DNA of 64,000 nt from Glaciecola punicea ACAM 611 (GTDB taxonomy: Bacteria; Pseudomonadota; Gammaproteobacteria; Enterobacterales; Alteromonadaceae): assembly GCF_000252165.1 (NCBI RefSeq), contig NZ_BAET01000030.1, forward strand, positions 1-64,000, written 5' to 3'. Below the pieces are notes generated by a model. It ran no database searches. It was not told the DNA's origin and saw nothing but the letters and a program-made list of their open reading frames with translations. Positions 20,150-32,201 of this stretch are shown in pieces (the first letter of the stretch is position 1; each line of letters opens with the position of its first letter). A program made the translations under genes and the position numbers.

Positions 20150-20378
20150 CCTCACTTGCAAAGCAAGACAAAGACCATAAGAGTTAAGTCTAAAGCTTAT
20201 TAAGTAATACTAAAAAATAATAATGCGTAAGGGAAGACCGAAAACAAGTTCGCTATCTTGCTAATAACAATAAAAAGAAAGCGTAGCATTGAACATAGCA
20301 CATGAGGTGCTAATACGGGAGAGGTGTCTTAAGACGCTCATTCAATAAAGGTGATAACTTCGGTTATCGCCTTTTTTC
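20150..20378 (+). ncRNA. Possible CsrB/C-type regulatory RNA in the engB-yihI slot
   Basis: E. coli csrC lies between engB (yihA) and yihI; here cytochrome c4 and this non-coding stretch occupy that slot. It ends in a strong TTCG-loop terminator whose 3' side, ATCGCCTTTTTTCTT, resembles the CsrC end. Only two GGGA motifs (around 20230 and 20318) are visible, fewer than the many GGA repeats of typical CsrB/C RNAs. The 5' end is not defined. It could instead be a long 3' UTR of cytochrome c4. Confidence 0.3.
20350..20378 (+). terminator. Strong intrinsic terminator with TTCG tetraloop
   Basis: GGTGATAAC (20350-20358) pairs along its full length, with one G-U pair, with GTTATCGCC (20363-20371) across a TTCG loop, followed by six T residues. 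It lies about 260 bp past the cytochrome c4 stop. Confidence 0.9.
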
Positions 20379-20561
20379 TTGTTCGTTTTTTAAGCAATGC
20401 ACTTATAATTAGTTATTCTTTTGAAAGTCCGTTTAAAACCCACACTCATTAACGAACACATTCTTTGTTGTATTGCTTGGCGTAAGGTATAATCAGCGAA
20501 AACCTATTCAAACTTACAACTAATCACTTAACATGCTAAGGCGTGTTAAATCGAGAATACA

Positions 20562-21110
20562 ATGCCACGAAAAAAATCTAGAACTGAAGACCGTATTGCT
20601 ATACCAAAGTCTAAAGTGCCACGCATAAACACCACGGTTGAAAAACCAAAAACTAAATCAGGTAATAAATCAGGTACCCGTCAGCAACTCGCTGAAGCGA
20701 TACTCGCATCTAACAAAAAACGCAGTCAAGACCCGCGTTCAGGCAGTAAAAAGCCTATTGATTTAGCAAAGTATGCAAAAGATGGTCAAGATCCACTTAG
20801 CACTCACGGCAAAATAACGTCTAATCTTAGCGCCACTGAAAATATAAAATATAAAACGCCACAGGCCGAGTTAAACGCGATCGAAGCCGATAAAGAGCTT
20901 GAAGGTTTGCTCGAAAAACAAGAGGGAGAGATCTTGACCTCCTGGGAGCTGGCCTATGTTGACAAAATGACAGCACGATACCGAGTACTTTGCGAACTAC
21001 TGGGCATAGACGTTGACGACTACAGCGAAGATGAGCTTAATGAAAATAAAAAAGAAGATGATCCATTTGCTAATTTAGACGCAATAAAGATTGATGATTT
21101 TAAGGATTAA
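20562..21110 (+). CDS. yihI: Der GTPase-activating protein YihI
   Basis: A 182-residue, highly charged protein. The N-terminal half is Lys/Arg-rich and disordered (PRKKSR..., GNKSGTRQQ), and the C-terminal half contains the family block with LEKQEGEILTSWELAYVD and an acidic tail (DDYSEDELNENKKEDDPF). YihI stimulates the GTPase Der and modulates 50S ribosome maturation. It is 9 bp upstream of the DUF2489 gene, so the two form an operon, as in Vibrio and other relatives. Confidence 0.88.
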   Translation: MPRKKSRTEDRIAIPKSKVPRINTTVEKPKTKSGNKSGTRQQLAEAILASNKKRSQDPRSGSKKPIDLAKYAKDGQDPLSTHGKITSNLSATENIKYKTPQAELNAIEADKELEGLLEKQEGEILTSWELAYVDKMTARYRVLCELLGIDVDDYSEDELNENKKEDDPFANLDAIKIDDFKD

Positions 21111-21119
21111 TCTTTTTAT

Positions 21120-21569
21120 ATGACTATAAATATAATTTTAGTAACAGCGGGCGTCGTTGTCATTGTCGGATTAGCGGTATATGCGTTTCGGTTAATGTCA
21201 CAGGTGAAATCTCAGCAAGACAAACAGCAGGCAGTGCGCATGAAACGCGTTGCGTCAATGCAGTCGTCTATTCATACAATCGCATTTGCGATGCAACAAC
21301 AGCAGTGCGATTTATCAGAAGGGGTTATTCGTATTTGTAGACTTCTTGAAGCCATGCCCGTAGTTCCGCATCCTGACTATGCCAAAGAGTTTCCACACAC
21401 CCACGAACTGTTTGAAAAAGTCAAAACTTATCCAACTCACGAAGCACGTTCTTTATTAACTAAAGCGCAACGACGAGAGCAAGACAAGGAACGCCAAGAA
21501 ATCGAAAGTCAGTTAGAGAGTAAAATCCTTACAGAAACTGAAGCATTACGCAAACTCGAAGTCGCCTAA
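21120..21569 (+). CDS. DUF2489 membrane-anchored protein
   Basis: A 149-residue protein with one N-terminal transmembrane helix (residues about 4-25) and a soluble, helical cytoplasmic part rich in charged residues. The segment QCDLSEGVIRICRLLEAMP is the family core. The function of DUF2489 is unknown. The operon with yihI suggests a link to ribosome biogenesis or to the envelope, but nothing in the sequence proves it. Confidence 0.75.
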   Translation: MTINIILVTAGVVVIVGLAVYAFRLMSQVKSQQDKQQAVRMKRVASMQSSIHTIAFAMQQQQCDLSEGVIRICRLLEAMPVVPHPDYAKEFPHTHELFEKVKTYPTHEARSLLTKAQRREQDKERQEIESQLESKILTETEALRKLEVA

Positions 21570-21758
21570 ACAATATCGGCGGCAATTCGCGCGTTTCACC
21601 TCTTTTACGCCTGCATTTGGCCATTTGCTGCTTAGCAGAATGTTTCAAATCGCGGTATATTCGCGTATTCCTCGATATTACTACGATTATACGTAATAAT
21701 ACTCACCGTTTATTTTATACTATTTAAGCAACTACTAAGGCTAAAGACTGTTAAGGCT

Positions 21759-22667
21759 ATGCAAAACTACGATTTAAACACCTTCCAAGGGTTAATTTTG
21801 GCACTACAAGATTATTGGGCACAGCAAGGCTGCGTCATTATACAACCCTTAGATATGGAAGTGGGTGCTGGCACCTTTCACCCTATGACGTTTTTACGCT
21901 CATTGGGTCCTGAACCGATGAACAGCGCTTATGTGCAGCCATGCCGACGACCTAACGACGGCCGCTACGGCGAAAACCCTAACCGTTTACAGCATTACTA
22001 TCAGTTCCAAGTAATGATGAAGCCCTCTCCGAGCAATCTTCAAGAACTGTATTTAGGCTCATTAAAAATGCTTGGTTTTGACCCTTTAGTGCACGATATT
22101 CGTTTTGTTGAAGATAACTGGGAGTCACCTACCTTAGGCGCGTGGGGTTTAGGCTGGGAAATTTGGCTAAACGGCATGGAAGTTACACAGTTCACCTATT
22201 TTCAGCAGGTTGGCGGCATTGAGTGCAAACCAGTTACCGGAGAAATCACCTACGGACTTGAACGTTTGGCTATGTACATGCAGGGCGTTGACAGTATTTA
22301 CGACCTAGTCTGGACGCAAGGACCTTATGGCAAAGTAACTTACGGCGATGTTTTTTTACAAAACGAAAAAGAGCAGTCTACCTACAATTTCGAATATGCC
22401 GATGTAGGCTTCATGTTCACCACCTTTGATGAATGTGAAAAGGCCAGTAAATTGCTGATTGAGAAAAAGCTTCCCCTGCCTGCTTATGAACAGGTAATGA
22501 AAGCCTCGCACGCATTCAACATGCTCGATGCTCGCCATGCAATTTCGGTAACTGAGCGCCAAGGTTATATTCTACGCGTAAGAACACTGGCAAAGGCCTG
22601 CGCGCAAATGTATTTTGAGACCCGCGAAGCTTTGGGTTTTCCATTGTGCAAGTCTCAGGAGCTATAA
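21759..22667 (+). CDS. glyQ: Glycyl-tRNA synthetase alpha subunit
   Basis: A 302-residue class II catalytic subunit of the bacterial alpha2beta2 GlyRS. Conserved blocks include [25 protein letters not shown], the motif 2 region with [33 protein letters not shown] and the motif 3 region [10 protein letters not shown]. It activates glycine with ATP and charges tRNA-Gly together with GlyS. Length is standard. The stop codon is 2 bp before the glyS start. No T-box or other leader element is evident in the 189-bp upstream gap. Confidence 0.98.
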   Translation: MQNYDLNTFQGLILALQDYWAQQGCVIIQPLDMEVGAGTFHPMTFLRSLGPEPMNSAYVQPCRRPNDGRYGENPNRLQHYYQFQVMMKPSPSNLQELYLGSLKMLGFDPLVHDIRFVEDNWESPTLGAWGLGWEIWLNGMEVTQFTYFQQVGGIECKPVTGEITYGLERLAMYMQGVDSIYDLVWTQGPYGKVTYGDVFLQNEKEQSTYNFEYADVGFMFTTFDECEKASKLLIEKKLPLPAYEQVMKASHAFNMLDARHAISVTERQGYILRVRTLAKACAQMYFETREALGFPLCKSQEL

Positions 22668-22669
22668 CC

Positions 22670-24766
22670 ATGACCGACATAAAAACACATACTTTGTTGG
22701 TTGAATTAGGCTGTGAAGAACTCCCCCCTAAATCTCTCAAACAATTGTCGGATAGTTTCGCCGCGAATTTAGCGCAAGAACTTAACAAATTAGGCTTTGC
22801 CTTTAAAGAGTGTATTCCATTTGGTGCACCGCGCCGATTAGCCGCAGCATTCACATATTGTGCCCGCAAGCAAAGTGACAAACAGGTAGATAAGCGCGGA
22901 CCTGCGGTGTCTGTAGCCTTTGACAGCGAAGGTAAAGCAACTCCTGCAGCATTAGGCTGGGCCAAAGGCAATGGTATTACAATTAATCAAGCCCAGCGCC
23001 TCAAGACCGATAAGGGAGAATGGCTTGTTTACAAAGCGCTTGTGCCGGGTCAAAGCCTCGATACACTATTACAAGGCGCCTTGGAGCGGACAGTCAAACA
23101 ACTGCCAATTCCAAAAGCAATGCGCTGGGGAAGCAGTGATATTGAATTTATACGCCCCGTGCACACTTTGTGTGTAATGTATGGTCATGAAGTGCTTAAC
23201 TTAAGTCTGCTAGGTCTTGAGTCTAGCAACATAGTATCAGGGCACCGATTCCATGGCGATCATGTCGTCAGTTTGGACCATGCAGACAAATATGTGTTAC
23301 TAATGAAGCAACAGTTTGTGCTAGTTGACTACAACAGCAGAATGCGCGCTATTGAAGATCAGTTAATTGCGCAATCTACTGCATTAAACTTAACACCGGA
23401 TTACGATAATGCGCTACTTGAGGAAATATCGTCATTAGTGGAGTGGCCTGTGGTACTTCAAGCTGAATTTGAACCCGCTTTTTTAGAGGTACCCAAAGAA
23501 GCTTTAATATATACAATGAAGGACGACCAAAAATATGTACCTTTGCTAGATACAAAAGGTCAACTGTCGTCTATTTTCCTGTTTGTGTCCAACATTGAAA
23601 GCAAAGATCCTGCGCAAATTGTGGCGGGTAACGAAAAAGTTATTCGCCCAAGGCTGTCAGATGCAAAGTTCTTTTTTGATGCGGATAAAAAAACCACGCT
23701 TGCAGATAAAGCCCGTAAGCTAAACACTATTTTGTTTCAAAAAGAACTGGGAACAGTGGCTGAGAAATCTGCTCGTGTAATGCAAATAACGCAAGCCATT
23801 GGCGCACTTATTCACGCTAGTGAGCAAGACCTCAACGATGCTGCGCGCGCTGCTACCTTAGCCAAAGCTGATCTAGTCAGCAATATGGTCATGGAATTTC
23901 CGAGTGTTCAAGGGGTGATGGGCTACTACTATGCCTTGCACGATGGTGAAAATGAAAATGTAGCCAACGCGATTAAAGAACAATACTTGCCTCGTTTTGC
24001 TGGCGACGAACTTCCTCAAACCACTGCAGGCATGCTAGTGTCATTAGCTGAGAAATTGGATACCTTAGTGGGTATTTTTGGCATAAACAAATTACCAAAA
24101 GGTGACAAAGACCCCTTCGCATTACGCAGAAGCGCCATTGGTATCTTACGCATCCTTCTGTCGTTTAATATTAATGTAAGCTTAAGCGAAATTGTGAGCA
24201 AAGTGGCTGGCTTATTTGGTAATAAGCTCAGTAATAAAAAGGTTGAAGCACAAGTGGTAGCGTTTCTACTTGACCGTCTAAAACCTTTTTACGCCGACTT
24301 AAACATTAACGCCGACATTGTAAGCTCGGTACTGTCAAGCGAGACCAAGCAGTCCCTTAGCGATATTAACCAACGTGTAATGGCGGTAACAGAATTTGCA
24401 AAGACCGATGTTGCTGAAAGCTTGGTAAAAGCAAACAAGCGAGTAGCTAATATTCTGGATAAGAACGGCATAAATTTGGATAACATTGCAAACATAAACC
24501 AAACATTGTTTGAAGAACAAGAAGAACGGGCTTTATATGCGAACTATGCAGCCGTTATGGAAAATTTACCGCAGCTTGTTGAGCAAAGTAACTACACCGA
24601 AGTACTCACCCAGCTTTCGTCGCTCAAAACTAGCCTAGACGATTTCTTTGATAAGGTCATGATTATGGCTGACAATGAAGCCGTTAAAGCGAATCGCATT
24701 GCGCTGATTTCGCATATTCGTAAGCAGTTCTTATCGGTTGCCGACATTTCGGTATTAAACTTTTAA
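22670..24766 (+). CDS. glyS: Glycyl-tRNA synthetase beta subunit
   Basis: A 698-residue tRNA-binding subunit. Family blocks include LLVELGCEELPPK at the N-terminus, FGAPRRLAA, an HD-like region with LAKADLVSNMVMEFPSVQGVMGYYYA, GDKDPFALRRSAIGILRI, and a C-terminal anticodon-binding helical domain. The ATG at 22670 is chosen because CAGGAG lies just upstream inside the glyQ end; an in-frame GTG at 22646 would add eight residues upstream of that site. Confidence 0.97.
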   Translation: MTDIKTHTLLVELGCEELPPKSLKQLSDSFAANLAQELNKLGFAFKECIPFGAPRRLAAAFTYCARKQSDKQVDKRGPAVSVAFDSEGKATPAALGWAKGNGITINQAQRLKTDKGEWLVYKALVPGQSLDTLLQGALERTVKQLPIPKAMRWGSSDIEFIRPVHTLCVMYGHEVLNLSLLGLESSNIVSGHRFHGDHVVSLDHADKYVLLMKQQFVLVDYNSRMRAIEDQLIAQSTALNLTPDYDNALLEEISSLVEWPVVLQAEFEPAFLEVPKEALIYTMKDDQKYVPLLDTKGQLSSIFLFVSNIESKDPAQIVAGNEKVIRPRLSDAKFFFDADKKTTLADKARKLNTILFQKELGTVAEKSARVMQITQAIGALIHASEQDLNDAARAATLAKADLVSNMVMEFPSVQGVMGYYYALHDGENENVANAIKEQYLPRFAGDELPQTTAGMLVSLAEKLDTLVGIFGINKLPKGDKDPFALRRSAIGILRILLSFNINVSLSEIVSKVAGLFGNKLSNKKVEAQVVAFLLDRLKPFYADLNINADIVSSVLSSETKQSLSDINQRVMAVTEFAKTDVAESLVKANKRVANILDKNGINLDNIANINQTLFEEQEERALYANYAAVMENLPQLVEQSNYTEVLTQLSSLKTSLDDFFDKVMIMADNEAVKANRIALISHIRKQFLSVADISVLNF

Positions 24767-24786
24767 ATAATGAGAAAACAACTGTA

Positions 24787-25239
24787 ATGTATGCAAGATT
24801 AATAAAATTCACCGCGGTACTTATAGCCCTTCAGGTGCTGACAGGCTGTGTTTCATCAGGCTCTTCTGACTTTCTTGAACAAGCAGAGCAAAAAGATTAT
24901 TCAAATATGTATTTGCGCGGCGTATTTAACTGGTGGGAAGTAGATGAAGCTTTTAAGCTAGTGCAAAGTAGCAACGGTAGTTATGCAGTGTCTATAGAGC
25001 TTATTGCAGATGGACAACCTTACGACTTTAAAGTAGCAGACAATAGCTGGAGCATGCCTTTAAACTGCGGCAGTGAATTCGACGCAGTGCCTATAGAACT
25101 GAACAAAGCAGTTGAGTTGATGTGCACAAGCGACTCACTTAACCTTAAATTCACACCCGCCCAAACCGCCATGTATCGATTTATTTTAGATATTTATAAC
25201 AACAGTGAACCTAAACTTGTAATAGAAAAAATGGATTGA
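24787..25239 (+). CDS. Putative lipoprotein with a starch-module-like beta domain
   Basis: A 150-residue protein with a lipobox (VLTGC, Cys at about 21), so probably lipid-anchored; Val-Ser-Ser after the Cys would favour the outer membrane. The rest, with YLRGVFNWWEVDEAFKL and YDFKVADNSWSMPLNCG, resembles the small beta-sandwich modules attached to pullulanases and other alpha-glucan enzymes. No catalytic residues are seen. It may bind a glycan or be structural. It lies 20 bp after glyS and 30 bp before the DUF2855 gene. Function unknown. Confidence 0.6.
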   Translation: MYARLIKFTAVLIALQVLTGCVSSGSSDFLEQAEQKDYSNMYLRGVFNWWEVDEAFKLVQSSNGSYAVSIELIADGQPYDFKVADNSWSMPLNCGSEFDAVPIELNKAVELMCTSDSLNLKFTPAQTAMYRFILDIYNNSEPKLVIEKMD

Positions 25240-25269
25240 ATATTAATAATAGACATTAAGGACGCCACC

Positions 25270-26409
25270 TTGAGTGAATTTCAAATACAAAAAGACAACA
25301 TTACCAAGTCACGCATCATTGATAATGACTTAAGTGCCCAGGTCTTACAAACGGGTCAAGTGTTGGTTAAAATTGACAAGTTTGCCCTTACCGCGAACAA
25401 CATTACCTACGCAGTTGTTGGTGAACTAATAGGTTATTGGCAGTTCTTCCCGCCGCATTCACTTAATTTTAAGGGCGACACCTTAGACATAGTCGGTTGG
25501 GGAATACTGCCTGTATGGGGCTTTGCTGATGTAGTGAAGTCAAATTGTACCGAGGTACCCGTTGGCGAACGAGTATTCGGCTACTTTCCGCCTGCATCTC
25601 ATTTAATTCTAAGCCCAATAAAAGTAGGTAAAACTAGCTGGTTCGATGCTAGTAGCCATAGAAGTCAGTTGCCCGTCGCATACAATGTATATCGCAGGGT
25701 AGTATTTGAGACTGCTTACAACAAAGCCGATGAAGATGACCGCATGTTGTTTTTCCCCTTGCATATAACATCGTTTGCCTTATTTGATTACTTTCAAGAA
25801 AATAGTTGGTTTACCGCCAAACAGCTAGTCATGCTCAGTGCCTCGAGTAAAACGAGCACAGGCTTGGCCTACGGTATGCAACATTATGCGAGCACGCAAT
25901 CTGATGATAACAGCAGAACACCCTCGTTAGTTGCGCTAACGTCGACCAGCAACGTTGATATGGTAAATAACATGGCCGTTTACGATGCCGTGTTAAGCTA
26001 CGACGACATTGCGAAAATAGACAATACTATTTCCACTCTTATTGTGGATATGTCGGGCAATGTAAAGGTTTTGAGCGCGCTACATAAGCACCTTGGCGAT
26101 AACATGAAGTTTTGTTCGAACGTGGGCGTCACCCACAGACAAGAACGCGGCAAAAGCGATGACATTATAAAAGAGCGAAGTGAATTCTTTTTTGCTCCTT
26201 CGCAAATTCAAAAACGCCTTCAAGAATGGGGACCACAGGTATTTGAACACAAAAGTCGTGAATACTTAGCGGTATCGATAAGCAAAAGTAGACATTGGTT
26301 AAATATGACTGATGTTGACGGACTTGATGGTATGCAGGCTATTTTTGAAGAGGTGTGCAACGGCAAAATAGCCGCCGACACCGGTCTTATTATACGCATG
26401 CCTGACTAG
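25270..26409 (+). CDS. DUF2855 family protein
   Basis: A 379-residue protein resembling medium-chain dehydrogenases in its N-terminal half (QVLVKIDKFALTANNITYAVVGE, then WGILPVWGFADVV). A clear GxGxxG signature is lacking, although MLSASSKTSTGLAYGM may be the nucleotide-fold turn. The family has no proven reaction. The start is TTG at 25270 with AAGGA 7 nt upstream. Its stop codon overlaps the stop of the convergent saccharopine-dehydrogenase-like gene: a CTAG at 26406-26409 serves both strands. Its association with that gene and an SDR remnant suggests oxidoreductive lipid or ketone metabolism, which is inference. Confidence 0.75.
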   Translation: MSEFQIQKDNITKSRIIDNDLSAQVLQTGQVLVKIDKFALTANNITYAVVGELIGYWQFFPPHSLNFKGDTLDIVGWGILPVWGFADVVKSNCTEVPVGERVFGYFPPASHLILSPIKVGKTSWFDASSHRSQLPVAYNVYRRVVFETAYNKADEDDRMLFFPLHITSFALFDYFQENSWFTAKQLVMLSASSKTSTGLAYGMQHYASTQSDDNSRTPSLVALTSTSNVDMVNNMAVYDAVLSYDDIAKIDNTISTLIVDMSGNVKVLSALHKHLGDNMKFCSNVGVTHRQERGKSDDIIKERSEFFFAPSQIQKRLQEWGPQVFEHKSREYLAVSISKSRHWLNMTDVDGLDGMQAIFEEVCNGKIAADTGLIIRMPD

Positions 26410-27635
26410 AGTTGTGTAACGCTTACTCCCGCATGTTCTTTTAGGCGTTTTATCAAATGGTCGTTTAGTGCACTTGCCGGCGTCCAAAAGCCGCCTGCTA
26501 CATCGGGTACGTCGTTAGCCAAGCATAGCGCTGCTTGACTTAGCATTTTGGCTGTTGAACCGTAGCCAGGATCGCGATCACCCTCAACTTTTATCACTAA
26601 TTCCTCGCCGTTAGCAAGCTGTGAATAAAATCGCATATCAAACATACCGTTTAATTGCTCATCTTCACTGGGTCCTTCGCCGGGTTTAGCTAATACATGT
26701 TTAGCCATCAAATTGCGTACAGGCGATACACTGGCCGCTAGCATGAAACCTCCTAACCCAATCGTGAACGTCCACGCTTGAAAACCCGTTTTGGCACTCA
26801 TGGCTTCATCATATCTAAACCCTGTGCCGTATTGGTCACTTAGCAGTGAATTAGTGCGATGCACTATCCTTTCGTTTATAGCTGCCATTACAAATGGCAT
26901 AGTCCACATCTTTAAACTTTTGTCGAATTCAGCTTTTTTATGACTTTTTTGGCGGACTTTATAACTATGCCCGGATGTACAAAGCGCATAGGGGTTTGTG
27001 AGCAGTTTGCGCAGTGTCGGATTTTCTTTGGCTTCCTTAAATATATTGAGCATGCTAGCAATAGTGCCACCTGATGCTGCGCCTTTCACTTTTCGAACAC
27101 GCATTTTAATTTGACCAGCAGGTTTGCCTGTTTTTTCCACGGCAATTTTTTGTAACGCATACACACCAATGTCGGAAGGTATTGAATCAAAACCCGCGCT
27201 ATTAATAATACGCGCACCCGAAGCTTTAGCCTGTTCTTCATATTTATCAAGCATTGCTCTAATCCATTGGGGTTCGCCGGTTAAATCACAGTAATCTGTA
27301 CCGTTAGTTACACAGGCTTTTACCATCATTTCGCCATATAAGGCGTAAGGTCCTACTGTTGTTATTATTACTTTAGTTTTACGCGAAAGTAGACTAAGTC
27401 CTTCAAAGTTGCTTGCCTCAACTATAAAGTGCGCTATGTCATTGATATTATGTTTATTTTTGAGCGCAAGGAGCTTTTTTTCGTTTCGTCCGGCAATGGC
27501 CCAAGTAATTGCCTCGTTGTTATAACGCGCCGTTATTTTTGCAGTGTAGTGTGTTAAATATTCAATTAGAATTTGGCCTACAAAAGAGGTAGCACCGTAC
27601 ACAATAATGTCAAATTCGCGTCCTTGTTTAGTCAT
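26406..27635 (-). CDS. Saccharopine dehydrogenase-like (SCCPDH / trans-acting enoyl reductase type) protein
   Basis: A 409-residue NAD(P)-binding protein. The N-terminal Rossmann fold has DIIVYGATSFVGQILIEYL (residues about 9-27), WAIAGRNEKKL and TTVGPYALYGE; the central DLTGEPQW and INSAGFDSIPSD blocks are typical of the SCCPDH family. Related proteins act on lipid or polyketide intermediates; lysine metabolism is unlikely. The start follows the SDR remnant stop by 1 bp, and its GAGG ribosome site lies in the remnant, so the two were an operon. Convergent and stop-overlapping with the DUF2855 gene. Confidence 0.8.
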   Translation of the reverse strand: MTKQGREFDIIVYGATSFVGQILIEYLTHYTAKITARYNNEAITWAIAGRNEKKLLALKNKHNINDIAHFIVEASNFEGLSLLSRKTKVIITTVGPYALYGEMMVKACVTNGTDYCDLTGEPQWIRAMLDKYEEQAKASGARIINSAGFDSIPSDIGVYALQKIAVEKTGKPAGQIKMRVRKVKGAASGGTIASMLNIFKEAKENPTLRKLLTNPYALCTSGHSYKVRQKSHKKAEFDKSLKMWTMPFVMAAINERIVHRTNSLLSDQYGTGFRYDEAMSAKTGFQAWTFTIGLGGFMLAASVSPVRNLMAKHVLAKPGEGPSEDEQLNGMFDMRFYSQLANGEELVIKVEGDRDPGYGSTAKMLSQAALCLANDVPDVAGGFWTPASALNDHLIKRLKEHAGVSVTQL

Positions 27636-27636
27636 T

Positions 27637-28056
27637 TTAAAGGCCTCTTTTTTTAATTTGTTTTAACACTAGTATACTGTATTTGGCCGGAAAAATCCGT
27701 ACTATCCAATCCATAAGCTTTGCATCGAGCTCAATCAATATGCGTGTTTTGTCGTTAAGTATTCCGTTTACAATAATATTAGCGGTTTTAATAGGCGTCA
27801 TTGTAGGCTGTTTTTTGAAGGTCTTCATCTCTTGCTGGCGTATGTTTTCGTTTCTTCCATCAAAGTGTATAGCGTTATTAGCGATGGCTGTATTAATGCC
27901 GCCTGAATGCACTACGCACACTATCACATAAGGGAAGTCTGCTAACGCTTCCATTTGCAATAATTCTGTTAAGCATCTTACAGCAAACTTTGAAGCGCAG
28001 TACGCGTTTAGCTTTCCTATAGAGCTTACACCCAGTATTGAGCTTATATTGATGGG
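27637..28056 (-). pseudogene. Truncated short-chain dehydrogenase (C-terminal half only)
   Basis: Reading leftward from 28056, the frame gives a typical classical-SDR C-terminal half: ISSILGVSS with the catalytic Ser region, YCASK (YxxxK catalytic motif), then VIVCVVHSGGINTAIANNA. About 130 residues including the nucleotide-binding GxxxGxG motif are missing, and an in-frame TGA (28057-28059) closes the frame on the 5' side. An internal ATG at 27960 gives only 107 residues, beyond the catalytic Tyr. This is a 5'-truncated, probably inactive gene that once led an operon with the saccharopine-dehydrogenase-like gene. Confidence 0.75.
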
Positions 28057-28640
28057 TCAAGCCTGTTGTTTGATTTTTATTCAGGCAAGAAGATCTGCGT
28101 ACCAAACAACACTCCATAAAAAATAATATTCATTCCGCATGTAAAATTTTCTTCTAGGATATTGTCGAATTTTATCAGATCGTGGGTGATACGCGTTGTT
28201 TGCTTACTTGAATCGACACTTAGATAAGACCTGCGCCCGGCATTTATAATTAGACATGTTTTTGGGACACTTGCGACTCTCAGCGGGCTCAGAATTTGGA
28301 TTAATAAGAATCAACAAGTGCTTGGCAGAATATATGAAGTCTTAGGCCTTGCAGCGCATTCTTTAATCGTCGTGCTGATGTTATTCAAGAAGGGATTTAT
28401 GTAGAATGTAGAGTCTCTCTTTTGAAAGCTTCAGATTTGCCTGAATGCGCTCTTGGCGAAATCGAGTATGGATTGTTTGCCACGCTTATCTGTTTGATCA
28501 AAACGCGCGTTAAAGTGTCATCCCGATTCAAAATAGACTGTTAAAAAGGTGCTCGATATGAGCACCTTCTGGAAGTAACAATGGGAAAATTTAGCAATTA
28601 CACGAGATCTTTTGGCAAAGCTAATGTGATTGCACAAACT
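28057..28640. other. Degenerate accessory-region seam between the SDR remnant and gyrB
   Basis: About 580 bases without a recognised intact gene, containing the gyrB terminator. On the plus strand 28338-28544 is open for 68 codons (from just after a TGA to a TAA) with a protein-like composition, but it has no plausible start and I cannot name a family. It is probably gene debris left when the SDR gene lost its 5' half. Confidence 0.5.
28541..28568 (-). terminator. Intrinsic terminator of gyrB
   Basis: Read leftward, AAGGTGCTC (28560-28568) pairs perfectly over 9 bp with GAGCACCTT (28546-28554) across a 5-nt loop, followed by five T residues. It lies about 75 bp after the gyrB stop. Confidence 0.9.
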
Positions 28641-28642
28641 AA

Positions 28643-32151
<3,509 letters not shown>

Positions 32152-32201
32152 AAATATGCTGGTAAGTTAAATGAACATTATGGATACTGAAATCACAAAA
32201 A

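Larger units (their letters stand above)
20092..20561 (+). other. Cytochrome c4-yihI intergenic region
   Basis: These 470 bases hold no open frame of note. Small hairpins are visible, for example CTTGC-AAA-GCAAG (20155-20167) and AGCAC-ATGAG-GTGCT. A strong terminator (20350-20378) divides a possible RNA gene from the yihI promoter region. Confidence 0.6.

Noticed and set aside
27893-28117. 74-residue minus-strand frame overlapping the SDR remnant
   Set aside because: The neighbouring frame gives the true SDR sequence with YxxxK; this one is out of frame.
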